The notes under the pieces are model-generated. The model was not told where the DNA came from. It made no database searches and was given only the letters and a program-made list of their open reading frames with translations. Source: Nitrospirales bacterium (lineage in GTDB: Bacteria > Nitrospirota > Nitrospiria > Nitrospirales > UBA8639). Taken from it: 42,292 bases of DNA. The stretch spans positions 1 to 42,292 of the forward strand of contig BQIW01000035.1 of assembly GCA_021604105.1 (NCBI GenBank), given 5' to 3'. Below are positions 34,753 through 42,292 of the stretch, piece by piece; position 1 is the stretch's first letter, and each line of letters opens with the position of its first letter. The position numbers and the translations under genes were made by a program.

Positions 34753-35304
34753 ATGTTTAAGATTCTCAAAAAAAGTTTCAAGACAGGAATAGTGACAGGA
34801 CAATATCCCCCTGCTCCTGCCGGGCAGAAATTTTCTGTTGCGCCGACAGCGCAAAAGAAGGCCGAACTGTTTCGAAAGTCGCTAACCATTCGTGAAGTGG
34901 ATACCGGTTCGTGTAATGCCTGTGAGATGGAAATGAATGCTTTAGCCAATCCGGTCTATGACATCGAACGCCTCGGAATTCATATTGCCGCGTCGCCTCG
35001 TCACGCGGATGCCTTGGTGGTGACTGGTCCGGTTACGGTGAGCATGGAAGGTCCGCTGAAGGATGTGTTTAAAACCACGCCCAATCCAAAATTAGTCATT
35101 GCCTTAGGTGACTGTGCCATCAATTGTGGAATCTTCAAAGGAAGCTATGGGGTGACTGGTCCGGTCGACCAACATATTCCGGTTGATGTTCGCATTCCCG
35201 GATGTCCTCCGCGCCCGTCCGAAATTATTGAGGCCTTAACGGAGCTTCGAAAAGGCGTCACGACCTTTACCAGGTGGTTTAGAAAATTCTCGGGGAATCC
35301 ATGA
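34753..35304 (+). CDS. hyfI: HyfI/NuoB-like small subunit with HycF-like N-terminal tail
   Basis: A 183-residue small subunit. The proximal 4Fe-4S ligands are intact: Cys54 and Cys57 (GSCNACEME), Cys121 (LGDCAINCG) and Cys151 (IPGCPPRP). The first 45 residues are extra: MFKILKKSFKTGIVTGQYP closely resembles the N-terminal anchor of HycF/HyfH ferredoxin subunits (K-T-G-x-x-T-x-x-Y-P), but the two ferredoxin motifs that should follow are absent. A strong GAGGAGAG site precedes the ATG. No separate HyfH gene is in the cluster. A decayed piece of a second copy lies at 38255-38400. Confidence 0.9.
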   Translation: MFKILKKSFKTGIVTGQYPPAPAGQKFSVAPTAQKKAELFRKSLTIREVDTGSCNACEMEMNALANPVYDIERLGIHIAASPRHADALVVTGPVTVSMEGPLKDVFKTTPNPKLVIALGDCAINCGIFKGSYGVTGPVDQHIPVDVRIPGCPPRPSEIIEALTELRKGVTTFTRWFRKFSGNP

Positions 35305-35425
35305 AGAAGTTGTGACCATCATAGTGAATCGGTTCACGAGGATTTTCCTGGGGACAGAATTTTTTATGGGGCGGTAGTGGTCGGCTGCCGGATTTTTACG
35401 GGTCTCTAACTTTTGGGGGATGATC

Positions 35426-36331
35426 ATGAGCCTATTTTTACCCTTACTTGTTATCTTTTTGATTCTCGATGTCGGTCCGTCCTGGGCCTATGAAGAAGTC
35501 CAGGTCCTCAATGGGGGCGCGATTTCCGGAAAGGTGATTCTTGAAGGGGGGAAGCCGAGACCAATGGCCTTTAATTTGGTCACGATTCCTGATCCGGTGT
35601 ATTGCGGGAGGATTTCCACGGGAACCGGTTGGCGTTTGGTGGAAGATTTCGTCATTGGGCCTGATGGGGCACTCAAGGATGTCGTCGTCGTGCTCAAAGA
35701 GGTTTCGAAAGGCAAACCTTTTAAGGGTATGTCAACCCGGATTGAGGCCATTGATTGTGATTTTTCCCCGTTTGTGAATGTGGTACGGGATCAGATGGAG
35801 ATTTCTGTGGTCAATATGGATCCCATCGAACATGATATCCAGGGGTATGAAACTGCTCGCACCCGCGGTGCGCGGGTCCTCTTTAACCGGCCGTTACCCA
35901 TGAACCCTTTTCATAAAGTCGCAGGGGTCTTGGGTCACCAACATCTGGCCGGGGAGCCCATGGTGGAATCAATTCATCTCAGAAAAGGTCGCAATGTCTT
36001 TGTCATGCAATGCGGGTTTCATCCTTATATGTTCTCCTGGGGTTTGACCGTAGATAACCCGTACTATGACATCACTGGAGTGGATGGAAGTTTTGAAATT
36101 GATGATATTCCGCCTGGAGAATACACCCTTTCCGCCTGGCACCCCGGTGTCAATACCTTCATTGATCAATCCGTTATGGTAAAGGCCAATCAGTCGGTCT
36201 CCATCCAGATAGCATTCCAGGCTCCCCAGGGGAGGAGGAGTGTCCATGAAATGGCTGAGAATCCACGCTTCGGGTTGGAACTTCTCGGAGAAGAAGAAAT
36301 TCATCCCTCCCTTCGTGTGCAAATACCATAA
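35426..36331 (+). CDS. Periplasmic cupredoxin-like protein with carboxypeptidase-regulatory-like fold
   Basis: A 301-residue exported protein. Residues 1-21 are a signal peptide (SLFLPLLVIFLILDV ... SWA). The ligand set of a type 1 copper site is present: His136 in EHDIQGYE, then Cys196, His199 and Met202 in MQCGFHPYMF (C-x2-H-x2-M). The C-terminal part (about 215-268, GVDGSFEIDDIPPGEYTLSAWHPG) is a carboxypeptidase regulatory-like beta domain. It would be an electron carrier or copper-binding protein in the periplasm. The ATG at 35426 is preferred to 35420 since GGGGG stands 6 bases before it. It lies 122 bases after hyfI on the same strand. Confidence 0.8.
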   Translation: MSLFLPLLVIFLILDVGPSWAYEEVQVLNGGAISGKVILEGGKPRPMAFNLVTIPDPVYCGRISTGTGWRLVEDFVIGPDGALKDVVVVLKEVSKGKPFKGMSTRIEAIDCDFSPFVNVVRDQMEISVVNMDPIEHDIQGYETARTRGARVLFNRPLPMNPFHKVAGVLGHQHLAGEPMVESIHLRKGRNVFVMQCGFHPYMFSWGLTVDNPYYDITGVDGSFEIDDIPPGEYTLSAWHPGVNTFIDQSVMVKANQSVSIQIAFQAPQGRRSVHEMAENPRFGLELLGEEEIHPSLRVQIP

Positions 36332-36460
36332 GCCGTTTTCTGATGATTTCCAAAAAAGATTTCCTCATGCCTCTTTCAATTTCTCCACCCGAAGGATCAT
36401 CTTCAAAGAACCATTTCAGACCGCAGCATGCGCTCTGTGGTTTTTTCAAGAGATAAATTT

Positions 36461-38191
36461 ATGTCCGTGAATTGGAATAAAATACGAACGGAATTGGCGG
36501 ATTTTAATCCTTTGCCGCGGATCCGCCTCATGCACACGAATATCGTCCCAGATATTTTATCGGGAATTACCGTAGCGTTTATTGCGCTGCCGTTGGCACT
36601 CGGTTTTGGAGTCGCCTCCGGGCTAGGGGCCATTGCCGGCATGTATGGAGCTATTGCCGGGGGGCTGTTGGGGGGACTCTTTGGGGGATCAAATATCGGA
36701 GTCAGCGGACCCACGGGTCCCAAAACCGTCCAATTGGCTCTTATTCTACAGGAGCATCAACTTCCCGATGGAACGCCCGATATCACCTTTGCTTTTGGTT
36801 GCGTTCTTTTGAGCGGACTTATCATGATTGCACTGGCCTTTATGAAGGTAGGACGATTTATTTATTACACACCCTATTCGGTGATTTCAGGATTTATGTG
36901 CGCCATCGGGGCCATTTTACTCATTCAACAGTTCCGCCCGTTCATTGGATTGCCCATTCTTCCTGATATCAGGGAGGCTTTCGTCAACATACCTTCGGAT
37001 GTGTTGAACTTCCAGGGAGAAGCCTTATTGGTTTCTTTGGTCACCTTAACCATCATTCTTTTATGGCCCAGATTTGTCAAAAACGTATGGCTCCCGTCTC
37101 CGCTCATTGCATTGTTGGCGGGGACGCTGCTCGCGCAGATGTTTCACTTTACCATTCCGTACATTCCAGAAGTTCCTACTGGTTTACCAAGCCTTCATAT
37201 TCCCACTCTAGACATGGTCGGAGCGATGTTCGTTCCGGCCGCAGCACTTGCCGGTCTGGCGGTGTACGACTCGCTGCTCACCTGTATTGTGCTTGATCAA
37301 AAAACCTCCGAGCGGCACAACAGCGATCAGGAAATCTTCGGCCAGGGGGTGGCCAACACGGCGGCAGGATTAATGGGGGGACTCACAACTGCGACGGCCA
37401 CTATTCGCAGTTTGACGGTGATTGCCTGTAATGGAAAAACCATTTTGTCGACCATGACGCATGGGATCATCCTCTTGTCATTGGTGTTAGGATTAGCACC
37501 CTTAGCCACCGCAATTCCCCTTGCTAGCCTTGCTGCCATTCTCTTCAAGGTCGGATGGGATATTTTGGATTGGAGATTTTTCCCGGTATTACGTCGGGTG
37601 TCCCGAACCGACAAAATTTGTTTTTGGTCAACATTCCTCGTCACGATGACCGTGGACTTATTGGTCGCTGTCGGAATCGGTCTGTCCATTGCCTTTTTCC
37701 GGTTTGTCAAAGAAATGAGTGAGTTAGGGGAACCCCAAATAGTCAGTCTTCAAGATCCAAAGGATCCATACCCTGGTAGTCATATGTTGGAGGCAGGGCT
37801 CCGCAGTCGCATCGGAGTCGTACAACCGGAAGGTCCTCTTTTTTTTGGTGTAGCCGATAAAGTATTTCGCATGAGTGAATTTTTTGGTCCGTATGAAGTC
37901 GTCATTCTGTCATTGAAACGTGTGCCGATCATGGATATATCGGGAGCCTTTGCCTTAGACGATTTAGTCGAATATGCCCTCAATCGTAAAACGAAAGTGC
38001 TCATCACGGAAATGATAGAACCTATTCAACAGCAGATGGAGAATTTGGGAATCCTCAAAAAAATCGGACAGCAGGCATGTTTTGACAACTTCAACGAGGC
38101 GCTTCAACAGGCCATCAATCTGCTTCACGAAAGGGACCATCCTTCTTATCCACCTGAAAATTCTGAGCCAAAATTCACCGGTCTCCAATAA
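36461..38191 (+). CDS. SulP-family anion permease with STAS domain
   Basis: About 576 residues. The N-terminal half (to about residue 400) is a SulP transporter (DILSGITVAFIALPLALGFG, the glycine-rich GGLLGGLFGGSNIGVSGPTG and the ATATIRSLTVI region). The last 130 residues are a STAS domain (VVILSLKRVPIMDISGAFAL). The family carries sulfate, bicarbonate, molybdate and others, and the substrate cannot be fixed from sequence; bicarbonate is favoured by the LCIB-like neighbour. The start at 36461 follows AAGAGA and suits the usual opening of the family; 36428 is an in-frame alternative. It is in the same orientation as the hyf cluster. Confidence 0.88.
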   Translation: MSVNWNKIRTELADFNPLPRIRLMHTNIVPDILSGITVAFIALPLALGFGVASGLGAIAGMYGAIAGGLLGGLFGGSNIGVSGPTGPKTVQLALILQEHQLPDGTPDITFAFGCVLLSGLIMIALAFMKVGRFIYYTPYSVISGFMCAIGAILLIQQFRPFIGLPILPDIREAFVNIPSDVLNFQGEALLVSLVTLTIILLWPRFVKNVWLPSPLIALLAGTLLAQMFHFTIPYIPEVPTGLPSLHIPTLDMVGAMFVPAAALAGLAVYDSLLTCIVLDQKTSERHNSDQEIFGQGVANTAAGLMGGLTTATATIRSLTVIACNGKTILSTMTHGIILLSLVLGLAPLATAIPLASLAAILFKVGWDILDWRFFPVLRRVSRTDKICFWSTFLVTMTVDLLVAVGIGLSIAFFRFVKEMSELGEPQIVSLQDPKDPYPGSHMLEAGLRSRIGVVQPEGPLFFGVADKVFRMSEFFGPYEVVILSLKRVPIMDISGAFALDDLVEYALNRKTKVLITEMIEPIQQQMENLGILKKIGQQACFDNFNEALQQAINLLHERDHPSYPPENSEPKFTGLQ

Positions 38192-38254
38192 TGTGAACAA
38201 GAAACCGTCTGTATTCTTATTTTCTTGGTGATCAGAATTACATGGGAGAGTCAG

Positions 38255-38400
38255 CATGTCCAATTTTTTGGTTGTGAGATTTTCAAAGGAACCTAGGCGG
38301 TGATCTGTCCGGTCGACCGGCACATTTTCTTTGGTTTTCAGGTGCCTGGCTGCCTGGCGTGTCCGGCGGAGATCCATAAGGTCTTGGTCGAAATGAAAAA
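38255..38400 (+). pseudogene. Decayed fragment of a second hyfI
   Basis: Bases 38279-38400 align without gaps with hyfI 35117-35240. Shared landmarks are TTCAAAGGAA, GTCCGGTCGACC and the cluster loop. The conceptual peptide reads IFKGT-stop-AVICPVDRHIFF, VPGCLACPAEI against IFKGSYGVTGPVDQHIPV and IPGCPPRPSEI. An in-frame TAG is at 38294-38296. The N-terminal cysteines are not present, although weak similarity may extend to about 38255. It is a remnant lying just before the LCIB-like gene, which suggests that a second complex once lay in this region. Confidence 0.75.
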
Positions 38401-38447
38401 TCGTCAACAAGGTGAAATAGTCAAAAACCAGATAATGAAGGAGAGCG

Positions 38448-39599
38448 ATGTTTTCCTCGAATGTCGATATTAAGGCCATTCTCGGAGATTTTGTCATCGA
38501 AGGGATGATGTTCCGCTACAGCAGCTTTATGGGACGTCTGTACAATTTTTGTAGATCGTTGGGACTGGAGAAAGGGAAGATGCTTCCATCCCGTGCTTTC
38601 TGTTCGGACGAAAACCAAGGCTACCCGATTATTTTAATGGCAAAACATTTTGGAACCTTTCCCTTTAATCACGGTCGCGTGGGAGGTATTGTTTCGACCG
38701 ATCGACATGGCCCCTATGCCGAGCATGGGAAGGATCTCGTGCTCATTCATGCAAGCCATGTCGGGTATGATCCTGGTACTCACGCCTTTGGACCATACCG
38801 ACGCTTGCAGACGGAATTTTCTGAAACGCGACCTACCTGTGGGAAGATCGAGAATGTCCTGCAATGGTATGGGAATGAGTATACCTTTGCGAAGGAAAAT
38901 ATTTTTCTGGAACGTCATGACGAATATTTTATGGTCACTATCGATAATCAGTTGCTTCGGGAAAACAGGCGTGAGGGAATTTTTCTCAATATGGAGAAAA
39001 TCGTTCTGCCGGACAATAGGGGAGAATGTCATCCTCTTAAATCCTACAGCACGTCAAAATGTTATCCGGCTTCCAAGGAATTTCGTGGACTGCTCGGAGA
39101 ATCCAGGTGGCCCGTCAGTGGCCGTCGAACCATTGGTGATTGGCTATTGCCGGAACTCTTCCGATTTAAACGGGACATTCCTGATGATCCGGAAACGCAT
39201 GGCTATCTTGAGCAAAATCTGCTCAATCCCATGTCTCAAATCGTGACTTCTCAATCCCCTTTGTTGACCGCGGCCCAAGTCAATACACAAGTCGAGTTTG
39301 ATCGGACATATCGGACTCTTGTCAAAGCTGACGGCTATTCGGGTAAACAGGTGATTCTTATCTCGGGATTAAACATTGATATTTCGCCGAGAGAAGGGCA
39401 GGTTTTTCCCCTCACAAAATTCATCCCTTGGGCTGCCTTCGTCAAAGAGAAAAATGGGAAGGGGCATCTATTCGAGCAAAAGGAACTCTTTAATGAATTG
39501 CTCAATCAAAGGGAAGACAACCCGGATGAAGTTGACCTCGAGGGCGCTATCCAAAAAATGGAAGACGAAGATGAAATCAGAATAAAAATTTCTGGCTGA
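38448..39599 (+). CDS. LCIB/LCIC-like (beta-type) carbonic anhydrase candidate
   Basis: A 383-residue soluble protein. Its N-terminal half resembles the limiting-CO2-inducible B/C family: FCSDENQGYPIILMAKHFGT compares with the C-R-D-E and LLLKHWG of algal LCIB, KDLVLIHASHVGYDPG with its RYVFIAMPHIAI, and the downstream PTCGKIE with its ACGAL. This gives candidate zinc ligands Cys52, His104 and Cys131, with Asp54 near by. The C-terminal 180 residues are family-poor. No signal peptide is present, so it is cytoplasmic. AAGGAG lies 4 bases before the ATG. It is the last gene of the cluster. Assignment is by visual motif match and could be wrong; activity is unproven. Confidence 0.6.
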   Translation: MFSSNVDIKAILGDFVIEGMMFRYSSFMGRLYNFCRSLGLEKGKMLPSRAFCSDENQGYPIILMAKHFGTFPFNHGRVGGIVSTDRHGPYAEHGKDLVLIHASHVGYDPGTHAFGPYRRLQTEFSETRPTCGKIENVLQWYGNEYTFAKENIFLERHDEYFMVTIDNQLLRENRREGIFLNMEKIVLPDNRGECHPLKSYSTSKCYPASKEFRGLLGESRWPVSGRRTIGDWLLPELFRFKRDIPDDPETHGYLEQNLLNPMSQIVTSQSPLLTAAQVNTQVEFDRTYRTLVKADGYSGKQVILISGLNIDISPREGQVFPLTKFIPWAAFVKEKNGKGHLFEQKELFNELLNQREDNPDEVDLEGAIQKMEDEDEIRIKISG

Positions 39600-40049
39600 T
39601 ACGACCGAATTTTAGATTGCCATTGGGGTCCGTTTCCAAGAGGGATCCATTTGATTGTTTGTTTTGATGCCATCTTTCATTCCTCGGGAAAACGAAGAAT
39701 CCATGAACTCTAAAAAATGCCCCGAATGATTTCCCCGGAGTATTACCCCAAGTTAAAATTTTGGATTGGTGGAGAATCCCGGAAATTCATGGTGTTCGGA
39801 TTGTGTCCTGATCCTCATGGTGAGTGGGGGGGTTGCATCTTTATGGTGTGGAGGATGCAGGGTGAAGGGGGTCCTGGTTGAGAATATGAGACGGTATTGG
39901 TCGGTCATCAGACTGCCTTTGAATGTAGCGTTGGTCCCTATCGTCAGTTCATGCGCCGAATGATGTCACGCATTAGCGGTGTTGGTATGCGGTATGAGGT
40001 TTATCAAGGAGTGGGTTCCTCTTTATTTCTATGTGGCGAGGGAATTTCA
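39600..40049. other. Intergenic region, no supported gene
   Basis: About 450 bases between the converging LCIB-like gene and the His-rich membrane protein. One plus-strand frame (39766-39963) has no match. No hairpin with a T-run was found. I see nothing that supports a gene. Confidence 0.4.
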
Positions 40050-40868
40050 TTAGGACTCTGAGTAGAAAAGTAATTGTACGCCGATGGTAATGACCAGGAG
40101 AGCCCAGAGGATTTTCAATGCAAATTGGATGTGGGAGGTATTCTGCAACGCCGCATGAGATCGTGGTATGAACTCGCCGGCAAACCAGACTACGCCACCT
40201 GCCAAGGCCAATGTGCCCATGATGTTATGGTGCGTCTGAATGTCGTGGCCGGATGGATGGAGACCATGCATGTGGCGAAACAGCATAAGGCCTCCGACCA
40301 GTGCAAAGCCCGGTAGAAGTGATCGCCAGAACACGTGAGATAATTTTCCAGCCCGAAGGAAACCCTCCACCAGGCCGACAGCCAAGGCCAGGATCCCGAA
40401 TATTTTGTGTTGCAGCACTTCAGGATCTTTGCCGGATAAGGTTTCGGCTAATGTCCACGAGCCAATGGGCCATGCCAAATGATCGCTCCAGATCAACAGA
40501 AAGATTCCTGATCCAATCAGTGACCCTGGTAACAGCCAACGAAACCACATGAATGCTTGCCAGCCCATCGCTGTTTGCCATTCACTGAGACCCACCAGTA
40601 TGACACCGGCTCCAACGAGCGCATGGTTGAATTCGCTATACGCAATTCCTTCCGGGGAGCCTTCCCATTGTCCGACCTGCGGAGCAGCGACCTGATGGTG
40701 GGCGGGGTGATTGTGGTGGGTTTCTTTCTCCGAAATGCTGTGTGGTTCGGCCCAGGCGGAAGGTAATCCAAGATGCAGCTCGTGGTGTATTGGTTCCCAT
40801 AGGCCTTGAATAAGCAGTATCCCGACAAAAACGCGATAGAGCCAGGTAAACAGGACGGTAGAAGGCAT
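40050..40868 (-). CDS. His-rich polytopic membrane protein
   Basis: About 272 residues. A first hydrophobic segment (VLFTWLYRVFVGILLIQGL) is followed by a His-rich loop (about residues 44-65, HHNHPAHHQ) and about six further membrane segments. The motif HMHGLHPSGHDIQTHHN lies between two helices and clusters six histidines. This suggests metal or haem binding at the membrane, as in CopD-like proteins, but I do not recognise the family with certainty. The start is ATG 40868 or GTG 40877, each within reach of GAGGA. A decayed relative of its 3' third lies at 22387-22680. Confidence 0.55.
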   Translation of the reverse strand: MPSTVLFTWLYRVFVGILLIQGLWEPIHHELHLGLPSAWAEPHSISEKETHHNHPAHHQVAAPQVGQWEGSPEGIAYSEFNHALVGAGVILVGLSEWQTAMGWQAFMWFRWLLPGSLIGSGIFLLIWSDHLAWPIGSWTLAETLSGKDPEVLQHKIFGILALAVGLVEGFLRAGKLSHVFWRSLLPGFALVGGLMLFRHMHGLHPSGHDIQTHHNIMGTLALAGGVVWFAGEFIPRSHAALQNTSHIQFALKILWALLVITIGVQLLFYSES

Positions 40869-41076
40869 GATGCTCACGTGTTCCTCACTGAAGATTTTCC
40901 TTGGGTTATGGTTTTTCCAATGTAGGAGGGTTGGAGAATGATCTCTTGCTGAAACTAGAAAGTAGGATTCGAGCATTTCGCTAAATATGATTGTTCATAT
41001 CGTTTATCCAGAGTATTGACAGTTACCGTCTGATGGTGGGCGGTGGTTTAATGTGTAAAGAAGCATTCTATTATGG

Positions 41077-42276
41077 TTATGGTGCCCTTCGTTCCATCCG
41101 TTCTGCATGAGAGAAAGTGACCAATTCTTTTCCTTGTAGGCTTTGCTGAACCAGCTTGGGAATGTCGATGGCTTGCTCGACTTTGAGGATATGGGGTAGC
41201 TGGCATCGTGTTTGTGGATGTTTTGGGACGAAGAGCGTGCAGCAGTCTTGGTCCGGTTCGATAGAGGTCTCGAACGACCCCAGCGATTGAGCTTGTTGCG
41301 TGATTTCCAACTTATCCATTCCGATGAGCGGACGAAGGATGGGAAGTGACGTGGCTTCGTTAATGACAGAAATATTTTCCGGCGTTTGGGACGCCACTTG
41401 ACCCAGGCTGTCTCCGGTCGTGAGGGCCCATGCCTCCTCCTGCTCGGCAATTTGTGCAGCGATGCGGAGCATCAAGCGACGGTAAAGCACCACGCGCACG
41501 GGAGGCGGCGTGTTGATGACGATTTGGCTTTGAATATCACCAAAGGGAATGAGATGAAGACGGGAAGTCAGTTGGTACTTCGTGAGCAACGCGACCTGAT
41601 CGCGGACTTTTTCCTCAGAAACCCGTGAGAGATATGGCCGACCGTGAAAATGTACAAAGACGGCTTTACAGCCACGTTTCATCATGCGATAGGCTGCCAC
41701 TGGAGAATCGATACCACCGGAAATGAGGCAAATGACTTTTCCTCCCGTCCCCGTCGGTAGTCCCCCGGGTCCCGCGTCCCGTTGACAGGAGTAGTAGGCG
41801 TAGGGCGGGACTAATTCTACTAAAATCGTTATGTCGGGGTGTGATAGGTTGACTCGCTTGCCGGTATGGTCGGCGACGGCGGCCCCGATTTCCCGTTCCA
41901 CGTCCATTGACGTTTTGACGAATCGCTTGTCTGCCCGTTTGGTGGTGACCCGAAAGGTAGCATAAGGATGAGTGGGCAGGTGCGCAACGATCGCATCTTT
42001 GAGAACCGCGAGATCGGATTGGTCGTAAGCCAATGGCACGGCTCTGGTCAAAGAAAAATTGACGATACCGAATACGCGCTTGATCTGCTCCTGCAAGCGC
42101 GGCCACGCCGCCTCATCCTCGAAGCTCACCCGTATGCGTCCCTGGAGTGCTTCGACATGCACATGTGCCAGGGGTTTCAGGGCTCCTCGCAGATGGTGGA
42201 CTAACCGGTATTCGAAATGTTTCCGGTTGCCTCCCTTGAGGGCGAGTTCATGATAATGCACTAAGACATGAAGCAT
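41077..42276 (-). CDS. thiI: tRNA 4-thiouridine synthetase ThiI
   Basis: A 399-residue enzyme that adenylates and thiolates U8 of tRNA and can also serve thiamine thiazole synthesis. Residues 55-165 form a THUMP RNA-binding domain (preceded by the N-terminal ferredoxin-like part, HYHELALKGGNRKHFE). The PP-loop signature is ICLISGGIDSPVAAYRMM (about 183-200). Further AANH motifs are VFVHFHGRPY, TGDSLGQVASQT and ISVINEATSLPILRPLIGMDK. There is no rhodanese domain, so sulfur must come from another protein. The end at residue 399 is close to normal for the short (Bacillus-like) form. It reads off the right edge with its start inside the window. Confidence 0.92.
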   Translation of the reverse strand: MLHVLVHYHELALKGGNRKHFEYRLVHHLRGALKPLAHVHVEALQGRIRVSFEDEAAWPRLQEQIKRVFGIVNFSLTRAVPLAYDQSDLAVLKDAIVAHLPTHPYATFRVTTKRADKRFVKTSMDVEREIGAAVADHTGKRVNLSHPDITILVELVPPYAYYSCQRDAGPGGLPTGTGGKVICLISGGIDSPVAAYRMMKRGCKAVFVHFHGRPYLSRVSEEKVRDQVALLTKYQLTSRLHLIPFGDIQSQIVINTPPPVRVVLYRRLMLRIAAQIAEQEEAWALTTGDSLGQVASQTPENISVINEATSLPILRPLIGMDKLEITQQAQSLGSFETSIEPDQDCCTLFVPKHPQTRCQLPHILKVEQAIDIPKLVQQSLQGKELVTFSHAERMERRAP

Positions 42277-42292
42277 TAGTGGAGTGATTCTA

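Noticed and set aside
27365-35304. Hydrogenase-4 / formate hydrogenlyase
   Set aside because: All NiFe cysteines of the large subunit are replaced, and no formate dehydrogenase or ferredoxin subunit is present.

Overview
The window looks like a piece of a Nitrospira-type (Nitrospirota) chromosome. This is inferred from the gene mix: a hydrogenase-4-like membrane complex without NiFe ligands, a SulP anion permease, an LCIB-like carbonic anhydrase candidate, a periplasmic cupredoxin, a DnaE2/ImuB mutasome and DUF481 and DUF2007 proteins. No rRNA or marker gene is present to prove it. Base composition is close to 50% GC, with AT-rich intergenic stretches. No tRNA, rRNA, CRISPR array, transposase or integrase was recognised.

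Layout. 1-6.1 kb: a ferredoxin-NADP-reductase-like flavoprotein, a DUF481 outer-membrane protein, a methyltransferase, an SRAP (YedK/HMCES) DNA-protein-crosslink protein and a LolA-like periplasmic protein. Two adjacent decayed fragments, related to the reductase and to the SRAP gene, lie at about 3.05-3.39 kb. 6.1-11.4 kb: a minus-strand damage-tolerance cassette, XRE-S24 (LexA-like) repressor - imuB - dnaE2, with a palindrome over the repressor start codon. 11.7-17.3 kb: TerC, then a divergent redox/NO-type unit (MarR regulator with a four-cysteine tail facing a thioredoxin-like protein and a truncated-globin lipoprotein), a MOSC protein, a TVP38 protein, a truncated second MOSC start and RluD. 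17.6-22.7 kb: an orphan contractile-tail sheath protein, a polytopic membrane protein, a DUF2007/zinc-ribbon protein, a TIR protein that has lost its NB-ARC core, a single-pass membrane protein, and the decayed 3' end of a paralogue of the membrane protein at 40 kb. 22.9-25.7 kb: a sigma54 response regulator and histidine kinase pair. 25.7-27.4 kb: a long non-coding stretch with two matching palindromes. 27.4-39.6 kb: the main cluster, hyfB-hyfC-hyfE-hyfF-(hyfF remnant)-hyfG-hyfI-cupredoxin-SulP-(hyfI remnant)-LCIB-like protein. 40-42.3 kb: a His-rich membrane protein and thiI.

How it may work together. The 27-39 kb cluster encodes an Ehr (energy-converting-hydrogenase-related) complex: two antiporter-like subunits, the NuoH, NuoK and NuoCD homologues and a NuoB homologue with its four cluster cysteines. 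All four NiFe cysteines of the large subunit are replaced, so it cannot be a hydrogenase. Next to it are a SulP-family permease (some members carry bicarbonate) and a protein resembling LCIB-type carbonic anhydrases. The most interesting reading is an ion-translocating complex tied to inorganic-carbon handling, possibly controlled by the upstream sigma54 two-component system. That coupling is inference from neighbourhood only. A second theme is gene decay: at least six fragments in this window have an intact relative in the same window.
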